From contig NZ_LVJN01000012.1 in NCBI RefSeq assembly GCF_002109495.1, positions 26,137-90,136 of the forward strand: a DNA stretch of 64,000 nucleotides. The letters run 5' to 3'. Of the stretch, positions 51,382 through 60,497 are shown piece by piece; position 1 is the stretch's first letter; the number at the start of each line of letters is the position of its first letter. The notes beneath the pieces are model-generated. The model was not told where the DNA came from, ran no database searches, and saw only the letters and a list, made by a program, of their open reading frames with translations. The position numbers were made by a program, and so were the translations under genes. The stretch is from Magnetofaba australis IT-1 (lineage in GTDB: Bacteria; Pseudomonadota; Magnetococcia; Magnetococcales; Magnetococcaceae).

Positions 51382-52809
51382 ATGCCCAATCCCCCCGTTG
51401 ATGCTGCCACCGAAGAGAAAAAGCCGTTCCCATACCGCCTGATCGGTGGGGAAAAGGGCGGCGACATCCTGGAAAGTGATGACGAATCCAGGCATCGCCG
51501 GATCCAGGCGCTGCTTGCCCAATGGATGCGGATGGAGAATGTGGTCGTCCTCATGGGCGCGGGTTGCTCCTGCTCTCCCCGGATCGGGGGGCTCAGCATG
51601 TACGATCTGGAGAATCAGGTATTGGCGTTGCTGGGACGTCGATATCAGCTGACCAGCAAAGGAAATCTCCAGAAGGTGATCACCTCCCGCCAGATGGATA
51701 CGCTGCTCGGCGATCATGACACCCCGCATTTTGAACAATGGCTCTCCTATCTGAGCAATATCCGCCACCTGTTGGCGGCCAAGGGAAACCCCATCGTCGA
51801 TATCAAAATCCGCGTTGGCATTGGAGAAGAGTCGGAGAGCCTCAGTCTGGACGCCAGTGAGGCAGATGAACTGCTGAAGGATCTGGAGCGGGCCATCTAC
51901 ACCTGCTGCGCTCTTCGGCTTCCGCCAGTGACGGAGGAAGACGAGATGGGTGGTGCAACCGGTCACCACGCATTTCTTTCCAAGCTGGTAGCCCGTGATG
52001 CCAGCCTTGGCCGGAGCCATGTCTTCACCCTCAATTACGACACCGTTATCGAGCAGGCGCTGGACCACCTGGGAATCCAATATTTCGACGGGTTCACCGG
52101 TCGTACGGAGGCGCTGTTCGATCCGGCGGCCTATGGGCTGGACGTTTACTTCCCCGGAGAGGTGGCAGAGGGGCGGGTACGGCGGTTCGACAAATTCCTC
52201 CACCTCTACAAGCTGCACGGATCCATCCACTGGCGGGAACGGCCCGATCAGGCCATGACGGCCAGCCATTCGGATCTGTCTTCGTTCGTGGCGTGGCGAG
52301 GCAAGACGGATGCTGAAAAGCCGTCCGCTGGGTTTGATGCGTTGTGGAAAGATGAAGATCGCCGGATCGGCATCTTGCCGACATCCAATAAGTTCGTTCA
52401 AACGCTGGACATGCCGTATGCGCACCTGTTCCGGCTTTTTCACCAACGCCTGCACGTGCCGCAAACATTCTTCCTGGTCATGGGTTATGGGTTCGGCGAC
52501 GACCATGTCAACCAGATTATCGACCAAGCCATGACCAACCCTTCCCTGGTGCTGTTGGTGGTCACACCGGGAAAGCCGACACCTGCCATGGAAGAGCGCA
52601 TCAGGCGGTATCGGAGCGTTGGTGAGCGGGCATTCCTGCTGCGCTCGAGCAAGGATGAGTTTGATCCCAAGGTGGCCACGTTTGACGATTTCGCCCACAA
52701 CCTGTTGCCCCATGTGCAATGGGTTGAGGACTTCAGGAAGCTTAAACGGTTTGAGAACGAGATCCGGCAGGCGACCTCAGGGAATGCTGGTGGTGGGGGG
52801 TCGGAATGA
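51382..52809 (+). CDS. SIR2-domain NADase of a SIR2-HerA defence system
   Basis: This 475-residue protein has a sirtuin-like fold. VVVLMGAGCS (54-63) forms the NAD-binding loop, FTLNYDTVIEQALDHLG and YKLHGSIHW are the conserved internal blocks, and FFLVMGYGFGDDHVN closes the pocket. SIR2 proteins of this group deplete NAD+ on phage infection when complexed with HerA (the Nezha-type arrangement). AAGGAG at 51371-51376 precedes the ATG. The stop overlaps the HerA ATG by 4 bases, supporting a single operon under the sigma-54 promoter. Confidence 0.92.
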   Translation: MPNPPVDAATEEKKPFPYRLIGGEKGGDILESDDESRHRRIQALLAQWMRMENVVVLMGAGCSCSPRIGGLSMYDLENQVLALLGRRYQLTSKGNLQKVITSRQMDTLLGDHDTPHFEQWLSYLSNIRHLLAAKGNPIVDIKIRVGIGEESESLSLDASEADELLKDLERAIYTCCALRLPPVTEEDEMGGATGHHAFLSKLVARDASLGRSHVFTLNYDTVIEQALDHLGIQYFDGFTGRTEALFDPAAYGLDVYFPGEVAEGRVRRFDKFLHLYKLHGSIHWRERPDQAMTASHSDLSSFVAWRGKTDAEKPSAGFDALWKDEDRRIGILPTSNKFVQTLDMPYAHLFRLFHQRLHVPQTFFLVMGYGFGDDHVNQIIDQAMTNPSLVLLVVTPGKPTPAMEERIRRYRSVGERAFLLRSSKDEFDPKVATFDDFAHNLLPHVQWVEDFRKLKRFENEIRQATSGNAGGGGSE

Positions 52810-54878
52810 ATGATGCCCTGACCATAGGGCGGGTGATCGGTGTTCACGGGTTCCGCGTGAAGGTGGAGTTGGAGCCGGACATCAAGAGCCCGAGCCGCGT
52901 GGGCTTCGAAGGTGTCCAGACCGCCGTCGCCATCAACGCCTACCTCACGTTCGATATCGGTGCGGGAGAGTTGGCCATCGGCGTAGTGACGGATCTGGAA
53001 GCCAGGGAAAGTTTCGATCCTACTTCGGACGACGAGTTGACCCTGGAGTTGGTGAAGCCCCGCAGGACAGCCTCGGTCCAACTGTTGGGGACCGTGAAGC
53101 CCAAGCGTGACCGGTCGTATGGATTCGACCCGGGAATCACCGTCCTCCCCTCCCTGGAAACGCCGGCCCGGACAGCATCCAGAGATGTGATGCAGGCCGC
53201 CTTCTCCGAAGCGCCAAAGAGAAACGCCCCTGGCGATGCCGGGGGACGGGATGACTACGACATCGGGCTGAATCTGGGGATTCCTACCGCCAACACGGAC
53301 AAACCGCTTCTGGCGTCGTTCAACGACCTCTTCTCACGGCCCATGGCCATCGTTGGCAATACGGGATCGGGGAAGTCCTTCACCGTGGCCCGTCTGCTTC
53401 AAAGCGCTGTCCAGGAAACCAAAGAAACCCGCCGTCCCAGGTTCTTCGTGCTGGATATCAACGGGGAGTATGGGCGTGCTTTTGGTGTCAGCTGCGAAAT
53501 GAAAGAGCCGAACAAGATCTACCTCAATGGCAAGGAGTTTTCCGTTCCGGTATGGCTGATGAATGCCAGGGAGGTTTGTGATTGGCTGAGCGCAGCGGGG
53601 CAAACGCAAGAGCCTGTATTGAAAGCCTTCTGGTCTGTTGCCAAGGGAGGAGATGCCCTCCAAGCACTGCCATCCTACCTGCATGAGGCCATCTCAAGAA
53701 TAGAAAAGATTCAAAGTGTACTGCGTGATAGTCAGCGGACGAAGGACATCAGAGCATTATGGTCTGGTGTGATTGAGTTTATCGGAGGAATGAAATTTGA
53801 TACTGGGCAGTTGAACACGAAGATATCAAGTCTTGGAGCAGGTGAATGGGATAAAGTAGAGAGGGGGCAAAAAGAGCTTTTCGATCTTTGCGAGGCGCTG
53901 AAGAATCAAATTGCCCCACAACTGAAAGAGAGAAAGTCACAGGCACAGGACTCGGCAGACAAGCCAAAATACTTTCCGATTGCAACGGTCAGGTCTCAAA
54001 ATGGGCTACTCGAAAGCGTCAAAGGCGACGATGATGAGTTTCGATTGAAACAGCATATTTCAACTCTTCAGTTGCGGCTCAATAATCGTATTGCTGATAG
54101 GAGATGGGGTGCTTTTCTCAATTATGATGATGCCGGCATTGAAATCCGCAGCATTTCAGATATCGCTGAGAGGATGGGGATAGGCCAGGAGAGCGCATCC
54201 GAAGTCAATGTCATTGACTGCTCGATGCTTGGCCATGAGGTTCTCCCATATGTCTGCGGCATCATCGGGCGGATATTGCTCGAACTCAGGGAGCATGTAC
54301 CGGCAGAGGATCGTTTCAAGGATCCGTGGGTGTTGGTGCTGGAAGAGGCGCATAACTACATCCGGCCCCGTCGGCAGGATGAGGATCCGGGGACTGAAAT
54401 CTCGCGGGAGGCCTATGAGCGCATCGCCAAAGAAGGGCGCAAGTTCGGGCTCTCCATGATCGTGGCCAGCCAGCGCCCCAGTGAAATCAGTCCCACCATC
54501 ATCAGTCAGTGCGCCAACATCATCATGCACCGACTCCAGAACCATGAGGACATCGAGCACTTTCGGCGGATCGTCCCGTCACAGTCCCGCCGCCTGTTGG
54601 ACCAGATCACGGTGCTGGCCTCGGGGGAATCGATTGTCTTCGGCAGCGCCTTCCATGTTCCGACCCGGGTACGGATCCACTTGCCAGACAAAGGAAAGGA
54701 ACCCTGGAGCCAGACGGCTGCCCCATACGATAGCTGGAACAAGGACGCTGGCTTCAATCTCGGCAAGGCCCTTGAAAATTGGGGAGTGAAGCCAGTTGAG
54801 CAGGAGGCTGCGGAACTGACCGAGGAAGAATCGGTTGAGGAACCTGACACTGGCAGTGACGATGACTATCCGTTTTGA
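52806..54878 (+). CDS. HerA-like hexameric ATPase of the SIR2-HerA system
   Basis: This 690-residue protein has an N-terminal HAS-barrel (IGRVIGVHGFRVKVELEP) and the FtsK/HerA motor with Walker A VGNTGSGKSF (183-192). Walker B is WVLVLEEAHNYI, and ASQRPSEISPTIISQCANII is the sensor region with the trailing arginine-rich HRLQNHEDIEHFRRIV. The C-terminus is very acidic (EESVEEPDTGSDDDYPF). It would assemble rings that organise SIR2 tetramers. The middle (about 53690-54200) is clearly lower in GC than the ends, a sign of domain replacement or mosaic origin. Confidence 0.93.
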   Translation: MNDALTIGRVIGVHGFRVKVELEPDIKSPSRVGFEGVQTAVAINAYLTFDIGAGELAIGVVTDLEARESFDPTSDDELTLELVKPRRTASVQLLGTVKPKRDRSYGFDPGITVLPSLETPARTASRDVMQAAFSEAPKRNAPGDAGGRDDYDIGLNLGIPTANTDKPLLASFNDLFSRPMAIVGNTGSGKSFTVARLLQSAVQETKETRRPRFFVLDINGEYGRAFGVSCEMKEPNKIYLNGKEFSVPVWLMNAREVCDWLSAAGQTQEPVLKAFWSVAKGGDALQALPSYLHEAISRIEKIQSVLRDSQRTKDIRALWSGVIEFIGGMKFDTGQLNTKISSLGAGEWDKVERGQKELFDLCEALKNQIAPQLKERKSQAQDSADKPKYFPIATVRSQNGLLESVKGDDDEFRLKQHISTLQLRLNNRIADRRWGAFLNYDDAGIEIRSISDIAERMGIGQESASEVNVIDCSMLGHEVLPYVCGIIGRILLELREHVPAEDRFKDPWVLVLEEAHNYIRPRRQDEDPGTEISREAYERIAKEGRKFGLSMIVASQRPSEISPTIISQCANIIMHRLQNHEDIEHFRRIVPSQSRRLLDQITVLASGESIVFGSAFHVPTRVRIHLPDKGKEPWSQTAAPYDSWNKDAGFNLGKALENWGVKPVEQEAAELTEEESVEEPDTGSDDDYPF

Positions 54879-54967
54879 CAATCTATTGATATTTAACGAT
54901 TATATGCCGTTTCAATCTCTCAGAATTCCCGATCTAAGTGCGGCTTGTTCCACCAAAATTCTTCAGT

Positions 54968-55008
54968 AAAAACAGCGCTTAGGGCCGCCACCCTACAGCG
55001 CTGTTTTT
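54968..55008. terminator. Bidirectional terminator between HerA and integrase
   Basis: AAAAACAGCGC and GCGCTGTTTTT are perfect 11-bp arms with an inner TAGGG/CCCTA extension. T-runs exist on both strands, fitting the convergent genes. The right arm overlaps the last codons of the integrase. Confidence 0.85.
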
Positions 55009-55586
55009 GTTTGTGCGTCCAGGGTTAAGTGTTTTTTAAGTGGATTCTCCAGCGCCAGCAGCGCCGCTTCCACCTCTTGCGGCACTACGTGGGCGTAGCC
55101 CATGGTCGTGGCGATGTCCGCATGACCCAGCAGCTTTTGAATCGTTGCCGGGCTTACCCCTCTTCTGAGCAGCGCCGTGGCCGTGTGATGACGCAGCCCG
55201 TGCGGCGTGAAGCGCTTATCGATCCGAGCGCGCCGCACGGCAGTGGCGAAGCTCTTTTTGACACACTTGATCCGCTCCCCGTTTGGATGGCAGAACACCC
55301 ACGGCGACCCCGGGCAGTATTGCGCGCGAAACCTTGCCCGGCTCAGCAGCGCCGCGCGCGCGGCGGCGTTGATGGGCACATGGCGCCCCTTGCCGGACTT
55401 GACCTTCTCCGCCTGCAGGGCTATGAGTCCAGACGGCAGATTGACCTCCACGTCCCAGCGCAGATTGAGCGCTTCTCCAGGGCGCAGGCCGGTATTGACC
55501 ATCAAACGGATAAAGTCGAGCAGATGGGGAGCCTCCCCGGCCTGCTCCAGCAGGCGCGCCAGTTCATCCTCTTCGAGCCAGAGAAT
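54993..55586 (-). pseudogene. Tyrosine recombinase/integrase, 5' part lost to IS21
   Basis: The catalytic domain of a phage-type integrase remains: NTGLRPGEALNLRW (first Arg), EKVKSGKGRHVPI (Lys), FTPHGLRHHTATAL (His-x-x-Arg), LLGHADIATTMGYAHV (second His and nucleophile Tyr). The N-terminal SAM-like core-binding domain is absent. The open frame extends to 55667, but its first ~27 codons come from the IS21 left end, which begins at 55587. Such a protein could not bind its arm and core sites normally. It may have mobilised the prophage or the defence island. Confidence 0.85.
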
Positions 55587-55743
55587 GTCAATGGCGCCCG
55601 AAAAATGCAGCACCATGGCGCCGCAATAATGCATCACTTGGGCATTGGTTGGGCGCGTAGCGCACAACGGGGTTTGCCGTTTTCCTTTGTCTTTAAAAAA
55701 ACGAACAAAAACATCTTTTCAACACACTTGAGATTCAGAATGA

Positions 55744-55814
55744 GGGAGAGGCGGCAGACCTGTGGGAAACGTGTTTTCGTTTTCCACAGGGATAGCGGAG
55801 CGTCCGCCTCTCCC
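55744..55814. other. Long hairpin inside IS21, downstream of istB
   Basis: GGGAGAGGCGG (55744-55754) pairs perfectly with CCGCCTCTCCC (55804-55814), and inside it CCTGTGGGAAACG (55759-55771) pairs with CGTTTTCCACAGG (55778-55790). The 257 bp between the IS end and istB carry no other gene. Confidence 0.7.
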
Positions 55815-55843
55815 GGAGCCGCAAGTGGGCAGGATCGCCAGTT

Positions 55844-56644
55844 TCAGGAAGGGTCGGTTTTGCTATTTGAGCAGGAAGCTTTTGTTTCTGCAGCGCGCTT
55901 TTGCCGTTTGCTTTGATTCAGTCGATAGCTTTCGCCGTTCATCTCCAGGATGTGGACATGATGGGTCAACCGATCCAGCAGGGCGCCGGTGAGGCGCTCG
56001 GAGCCGAAGACCTCCGTCCACTCCTCGAACGGCAGGTTGCTGGTCACCATCACTGAACCCTGCTCATAGCGCTGGCTGATCACCTCAAAGAGCAGCTCAG
56101 CCCCCGTTTTGGAGAGTGGGACGAAGCCCAATTCGTCGATGATCAACAGCTTGTGTTTACTCAACTGACTCTGGAAACGCTGCAGCTGCTTTTCGTCGCG
56201 CGCCTCCATCAACTGGTGTACCAGCGACGCGGCAGTGGTGAAGCCAACCGCCAACCCCTGCTGACAGGCGGCCAGGCCCAATCCCAACGCAATATGGGTT
56301 TTCCCGGTTCCGCTGTTGCCCAAGGCGATGATATTGGCTCGGCGCTGAATGTATTCGCAACGCGCCAGCTCCATCACCAGAACCTTGTTCAATGAGGGCA
56401 TGGCCAGGAAATCAAAGGAGTCCAGGCTCTTGATGGTGGGAAACCGGGCTTGTTTGATACGTCGCTCCACCATGCGCCGCTCCCGCTCAATCAACTCCAG
56501 TTCGCTCAGTCGCAGCAGGTATCGGCTATGATCAACGCCTTCCGCCGCGCACTGTTTGGCGATCTTTTCATATTCTCGATAAAATGTGGGCAGTTTGAGC
56601 GCTTTGAGGTGGTGCGCCAGGAGGATCTGCGGAGAGTCGTTCAT
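55844..56644 (-). CDS. istB: IS21 helper ATPase IstB
   Basis: This 266-residue AAA+ protein has Walker A LGNSGTGKTHIALG, Walker B LLIIDELGFVPLSKTGAELL and TSNLPFEEWTEVFG, the IstB/DnaC signature. It selects the target and activates IstA. The C-terminal tail is Lys/Ser-rich. Its start overlaps the istA stop by 4 bases, as usual for IS21. Confidence 0.95.
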   Translation of the reverse strand: MNDSPQILLAHHLKALKLPTFYREYEKIAKQCAAEGVDHSRYLLRLSELELIERERRMVERRIKQARFPTIKSLDSFDFLAMPSLNKVLVMELARCEYIQRRANIIALGNSGTGKTHIALGLGLAACQQGLAVGFTTAASLVHQLMEARDEKQLQRFQSQLSKHKLLIIDELGFVPLSKTGAELLFEVISQRYEQGSVMVTSNLPFEEWTEVFGSERLTGALLDRLTHHVHILEMNGESYRLNQSKRQKRAAETKASCSNSKTDPS

Positions 56645-58140
56645 CGCTGCTCTCCTGACGTCAACGCGGCGTAATCCCTGGCGGATGTACGCGCCACATG
56701 CACTTCGGGCAAAAAGGGATATCGGGACAGATCCAAACGGAGCGGACGTTGTTCAATGTGCCGGATCAGCAGATGTTTGACCGCCTCAAAGCCAATGGCG
56801 CCCAACTTCAACGCCTGTTGCACGGCAAAATGGACCTGTTCAAAGGAGAACGTCTCCAATAGGCGCAGAACCTGAATATATTCCCGCTTGCCCTTTTTAC
56901 CCAGGCGGGACTCCATCAGACGGCGCAAGGTGGCGAACTCATCTGGCAGTTCCCATCCTTGCAACGGGGCGGCTTGATCCAGCGCCCTGGGTTTCTCCTC
57001 CAGCAGCGCCAGATAGTGCAAGGGGTCATAGATGGCGTCCTCACGCGCATAGGAGCGTGGATGCCGGGCAATCACCTCAGCGCCACAGGCGATCACCACT
57101 TCGTGGATGTAGCCCCGCACCTGCACATCGTGAAAGCCATAACGCACCGGAACCGAATAGTCATTGGTTCGATAGCGCACCAGCGCCTGGGATGTGACCT
57201 TGGCGCTCACCTTCTCGCAAGCGTCGTAGGGAATTGGCGGCAGCGGCAGGAACGCCGCCTGGTCTGTGGAAAATCGTTCTCCGATACTCCGCTGACAGCC
57301 TCGCAATGTCTGTTGACGACGCTCCAGGCATTTCTGGCGCAGGTGAGCGTTGAGCGCATCAAACGATTCAAAGCGGGGAGCCGGGACCATGAAGTTGCGT
57401 CGGGCGTAGCCGACCAGCCCCTCGACCTTGCCTTTGTCGTTACCTCGCGCCGGGCGGCCAAAGCGGCTATCGAACAGGTAATGGGATTGCAGCCGGATCA
57501 TCTCTTCGGTCAGATCTCGGCGACCATCCCGGTAAACTTTGACCACGGCGATGCTGGTGTTGTCGTACAGAATGCTTTGGGGAACGCCGCCGAAGTGATC
57601 ACAGGCGGCGTTATGCCCCGCACAAAACGCTTCCGTGGTTTCCGCGGGGAAGCCCATAACGAAGCTGTCGTCGCTGTAGGGCAGACTCATACAGAAAAAG
57701 TGGATCTTGCGCTCCACGCCGCCGATCACGCCGTGCGTTTGCCCAAAGTCCACCTGGGCGTGTCCGGGCGCATGGCTGAGGGGAACAAACTTCTCTTTCA
57801 GATGCAGACGCTTGCCGCGCACATACTCCTTGACCGCGCCATATTTCCCGTCGTAGCCGTATTCATCGCGCAGCCGTTCATATATCCGCTGCGCGGTGTG
57901 GCGCTCCTTCTTGATCTTCTCCAGATCGTTCTTGAGAATCTGATCTATGAACCCGGTGAACAGCCCCAGTTTGGGCAATCTGACCGGCTTGCTCCGCTGG
58001 TAGCCTGGCGGCTCAGGGTTCTCCATCATTTTGCGCACGGTGCGCGGATCCAGATCAAAAGCCTCCGCCGCCTTGCGCTTGCTCATCCCGCCTCTGGTTA
58101 CCGCCAAACGCACATCTCTGTACATGCTCACTGAATACAT
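56641..58140 (-). CDS. istA: IS21 transposase IstA
   Basis: This 499-residue transposase has an N-terminal HTH (GGMSKRKAAEAFDLDPRTVR) and a DDE core. The core includes AQVDFGQTHGVIGGVERKIH (first Asp), QSILYDNTSIAV (second Asp) and GNDKGKVEGLVGYARRNFM (Glu). The C-terminal beta-rich part is complete, unlike the copy at 58720. The 139 bp between its start and the right IS end hold only the terminal repeats. Confidence 0.95.
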   Translation of the reverse strand: MYSVSMYRDVRLAVTRGGMSKRKAAEAFDLDPRTVRKMMENPEPPGYQRSKPVRLPKLGLFTGFIDQILKNDLEKIKKERHTAQRIYERLRDEYGYDGKYGAVKEYVRGKRLHLKEKFVPLSHAPGHAQVDFGQTHGVIGGVERKIHFFCMSLPYSDDSFVMGFPAETTEAFCAGHNAACDHFGGVPQSILYDNTSIAVVKVYRDGRRDLTEEMIRLQSHYLFDSRFGRPARGNDKGKVEGLVGYARRNFMVPAPRFESFDALNAHLRQKCLERRQQTLRGCQRSIGERFSTDQAAFLPLPPIPYDACEKVSAKVTSQALVRYRTNDYSVPVRYGFHDVQVRGYIHEVVIACGAEVIARHPRSYAREDAIYDPLHYLALLEEKPRALDQAAPLQGWELPDEFATLRRLMESRLGKKGKREYIQVLRLLETFSFEQVHFAVQQALKLGAIGFEAVKHLLIRHIEQRPLRLDLSRYPFLPEVHVARTSARDYAALTSGEQR

Positions 58141-58279
58141 CCTCCCACCCCCTGACCCGGAAACTCTATGACTGAGTTTTCTGAGTTAGAGAGCTTTTTC
58201 TGGTGTGGGATTTTTTGGACCGCCATTTTTTGGACGATCCAAGCTGTTTCAGTGATGCATTTTTACGGCGCCATTCTCA

Positions 58280-58675
58280 GACAATGGGCCGCAGTTCGTT
58301 GCCAACGATTTTAAGGCGTTCATCCGGGAATCCGGCATGACGCATGTGAGGACTTCGCCTTACTATACGCAGAGCAACGGAAAGCTGGAGCGTTTTCACG
58401 GTAGTTTGAAGCGTGAGTGCATTCGGCCTCAGACGCCATTATCGCTGGAAGATGCCCAACGGGTTGTGGGAAAGTACGTCGAGCATTACAACACCCGGCG
58501 GCTCCATAGCGCCATCGACTACGTCACCCCACAGGATCGCCTGGAAGGGCGGCATGTGCAGATCCTGGCCGAACGAGATCAAAAGCTTGAGGCGGCCAGA
58601 GAACGGCGTCGGACGACGCACCAAAAGCAGTCTTTTCAGCCATCCCAAAAAATGGCTGAAAAGGCGAACAGCTAA
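58280..58675 (+). pseudogene. IS3-family transposase, C-terminal remnant
   Basis: The frame begins at the IS21 border with DNGPQFVANDFKAF and continues through TSPYYTQSNGKLERFHGSLK and RRLHSAIDYVTPQDRLEG. The second Asp and the Glu of the DDE triad are 35 residues apart, as in IS3 OrfB. Everything upstream, including the first catalytic Asp, is missing because IS21 was inserted or recombined at 58279. Hence it cannot be active. The element's right end probably lies near 58718. Confidence 0.9.
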
Positions 58676-58718
58676 CTGATATTTTGGCTTAGGCGGTTGT
58701 CATGTTTCCGCTGAACCA

Positions 58719-59999
58719 CCACCAGCAGCGCCAGATAGTGCAAGGGGTCATAGATGGCGTCCTCACGCGCATAGGAGCGTGGATGCCGGGCAATCACCTC
58801 AGCGCCACAGGCGATCACCACTTCGTGGATGTAGCCCCGCACCTGCACATCGTGAAAGCCATAACGCACCGGAACCGAATAGTCATTGGTTCGATAGCGC
58901 ACCAGCGCCTGGGATGTGACCTTGGCGCTCACCTTCTCGCAAGCGTCGTAGGGAATTGGCGGCAGCGGCAGGAACGCCGCCTGGTCTGTGGAAAATCGTT
59001 CTCCGATACTCCGCTGACAGCCTCGCAATGTCTGTTGACGACGCTCCAGGCATTTCTGGCGCAGGTGAGCGTTGAGCGCATCAAACGATTCAAAGCGGGG
59101 AGCCGGGACCATGAAGTTGCGTCGGGCGTAGACGACCAGCCCCTCGACCTTGCCTTTGTCGTTACCTCGCGCCGGGCGGCCAAAGCGGCTATCGAACAGG
59201 TAATGGGATTGCAGCCGGATCATCTCTTCGGTCAGATCTCGGCGACCATCCCGGTAAACTTTGACCACGGCGATGCTGGTGTTGTCGTACAGAATGCTTT
59301 GGGGAACGCCGCCGAAGTGATCACAGGCGGCGTTATGCCCCGCACAAAACGCTTCCGTGGTTTCCGCGGGGAAGCCCATAACGAAGCTGTCGTCGCTGTA
59401 GGGCAGACTCATACAGAAAAAGTGGATCTTGCGCTCCACGCCGCCGATCACGCCGTGCGTTTGCCCAAAGTCCACCTGGGCGTGTCCGGGCGCATGGCTG
59501 AGGGGAACAAACTTCTCTTTCAGATGCAGACGCTTGCCGCGCACATACTCCTTGACCGCGCCATATTTCCCGTCGTAGCCGTATTCATCGCGCAGCCGTT
59601 CATATATCCGCTGCGCGGTGTGGCGCTCCTTCTTGATCTTCTCCAGATCGTTCTTGAGAATCTGATCTATGAACCCGGTGAACGGCCCCAGTTTGGGCAA
59701 TCTGACCGGCTTGCTCCGCTGGTAGCCTGGCGGCTCAGGGTTCTCCATCATTTTGCGCACCGTGCGCGGATCCAGCTCAAAAGTCTCCGCCGCCTTGCGC
59801 TTGCTCATCCCGCCTCTGGTTACCGCCAAACGCACTTCTCTGTACATGCTCACTGAATACATCCTCCCACCCCCTGACCCGGAAACTCTATGACTGAGTT
59901 TTCTGAGTTAGAGAGCTTTTTCTGGTGTGGGATTTTTGGACCGCCATTTTTGGACGATCCAAGCTGTTTCAGTGATGCATTTTTACGGCGCCATTCTCA
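58719..59999. mobile_element. IS21-family element, second copy, left part missing
   Basis: From 58719 to the right end at 59999 the sequence repeats 57000-58279 with only about half a dozen differences (for example runs TTTTTT versus TTTTT in the right end). The istB gene and the 3' part of istA are absent, replaced by the IS3 remnant. Confidence 0.9.
58720..59862 (-). pseudogene. istA: Truncated IstA, second IS21 copy
   Basis: This frame is nearly identical to the complete IstA up to DPLHYLALL, after which homology stops and a short foreign tail (VVVQRKHDNRLSQNIS) runs to a stop at 58672. About 120 C-terminal residues are missing, although the HTH and DDE residues remain. No partner istB is present in this copy. 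It is likely inactive unless helped in trans by the first copy. Confidence 0.92.
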
Positions 60000-60497
60000 C
60001 AGCTTGGCGTTGTGCGCCAACAACGCCTTGGCGTCACCCTTCTCATACGCCTGCATCGTGCTCCAAGTGCGCGCCAGCAGGAGCATACAATGCTCTTCCT
60101 GGGCGCAGGCTTCTGCGCCAACGTCGCACTGATTGCAAATCGGATACATTCCTGGATTGGCTGGCAAAACGCTGATCGTGCGGGCGTGAAGGCCAGTTTT
60201 TAGACCGTTGTAGCGGGTGCGCAGGCGCTGTTCAGCGGTGGGGTAACCCTCCAGGTTCTCCGCAGAGCGGCGCTTACCTTCAGGCGTGCGCGGACCGGTG
60301 GCGCACATGGCGGCGCGCTGCCAGGAGGCTTGGCCCGCCTCTTCAAAACACTCAGGGCAGGAAGCGAACCAATAGAAGGGTGGGTTGACCCCCTTCGGGG
60401 CAGGTTCTGAGCGCAAAGGCGTGCTTTCGAAGCGATGCCCACAAGCATCACACTCAAAACGTAGAGCGCCATCAGACGTGTTCGCGTGCGTAGCCAT
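59997..60497 (-). pseudogene. Zinc-ribbon/GPRTPEGK protein, cut by IS21
   Basis: This 166-residue frame starts with CDACGHRFES and FASCPECFEEAG (four Cys, zinc ribbon-like), then CATGPRTPEGKRRSAENL and RTRYNGLKTGLHARTI, a pattern common in uncharacterised phage and plasmid proteins. The stop codon at 59997-59999 is provided by the terminal TCA of the IS21 right end, so the original C-terminus is lost. Function is unknown. It starts at 60497 and is read toward the IS. Confidence 0.7.

Larger units (their letters stand above)
55587..58279. mobile_element. IS21-family element, complete copy
   Basis: Left end TGTCAATGGCGCC (55587) and right end GGCGCCATTCTCA (to 58279) are imperfect inverted repeats, followed inwards by matching GAAAAATGCA/TGCATTTTTA tracts. 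A second subterminal copy (ATGGCGCCGCAATAATGCAT) starts at 55616. It contains istA and istB on the minus strand. The flanks do not show a target duplication, so at least one side has been rearranged. Confidence 0.8.

Noticed and set aside
55587..55667. The first 27 codons of the apparent integrase gene
   Set aside because: They come from the IS21 left terminus (TGTCAATGGCGCC...), not from the integrase, so the gene was trimmed to 55586.
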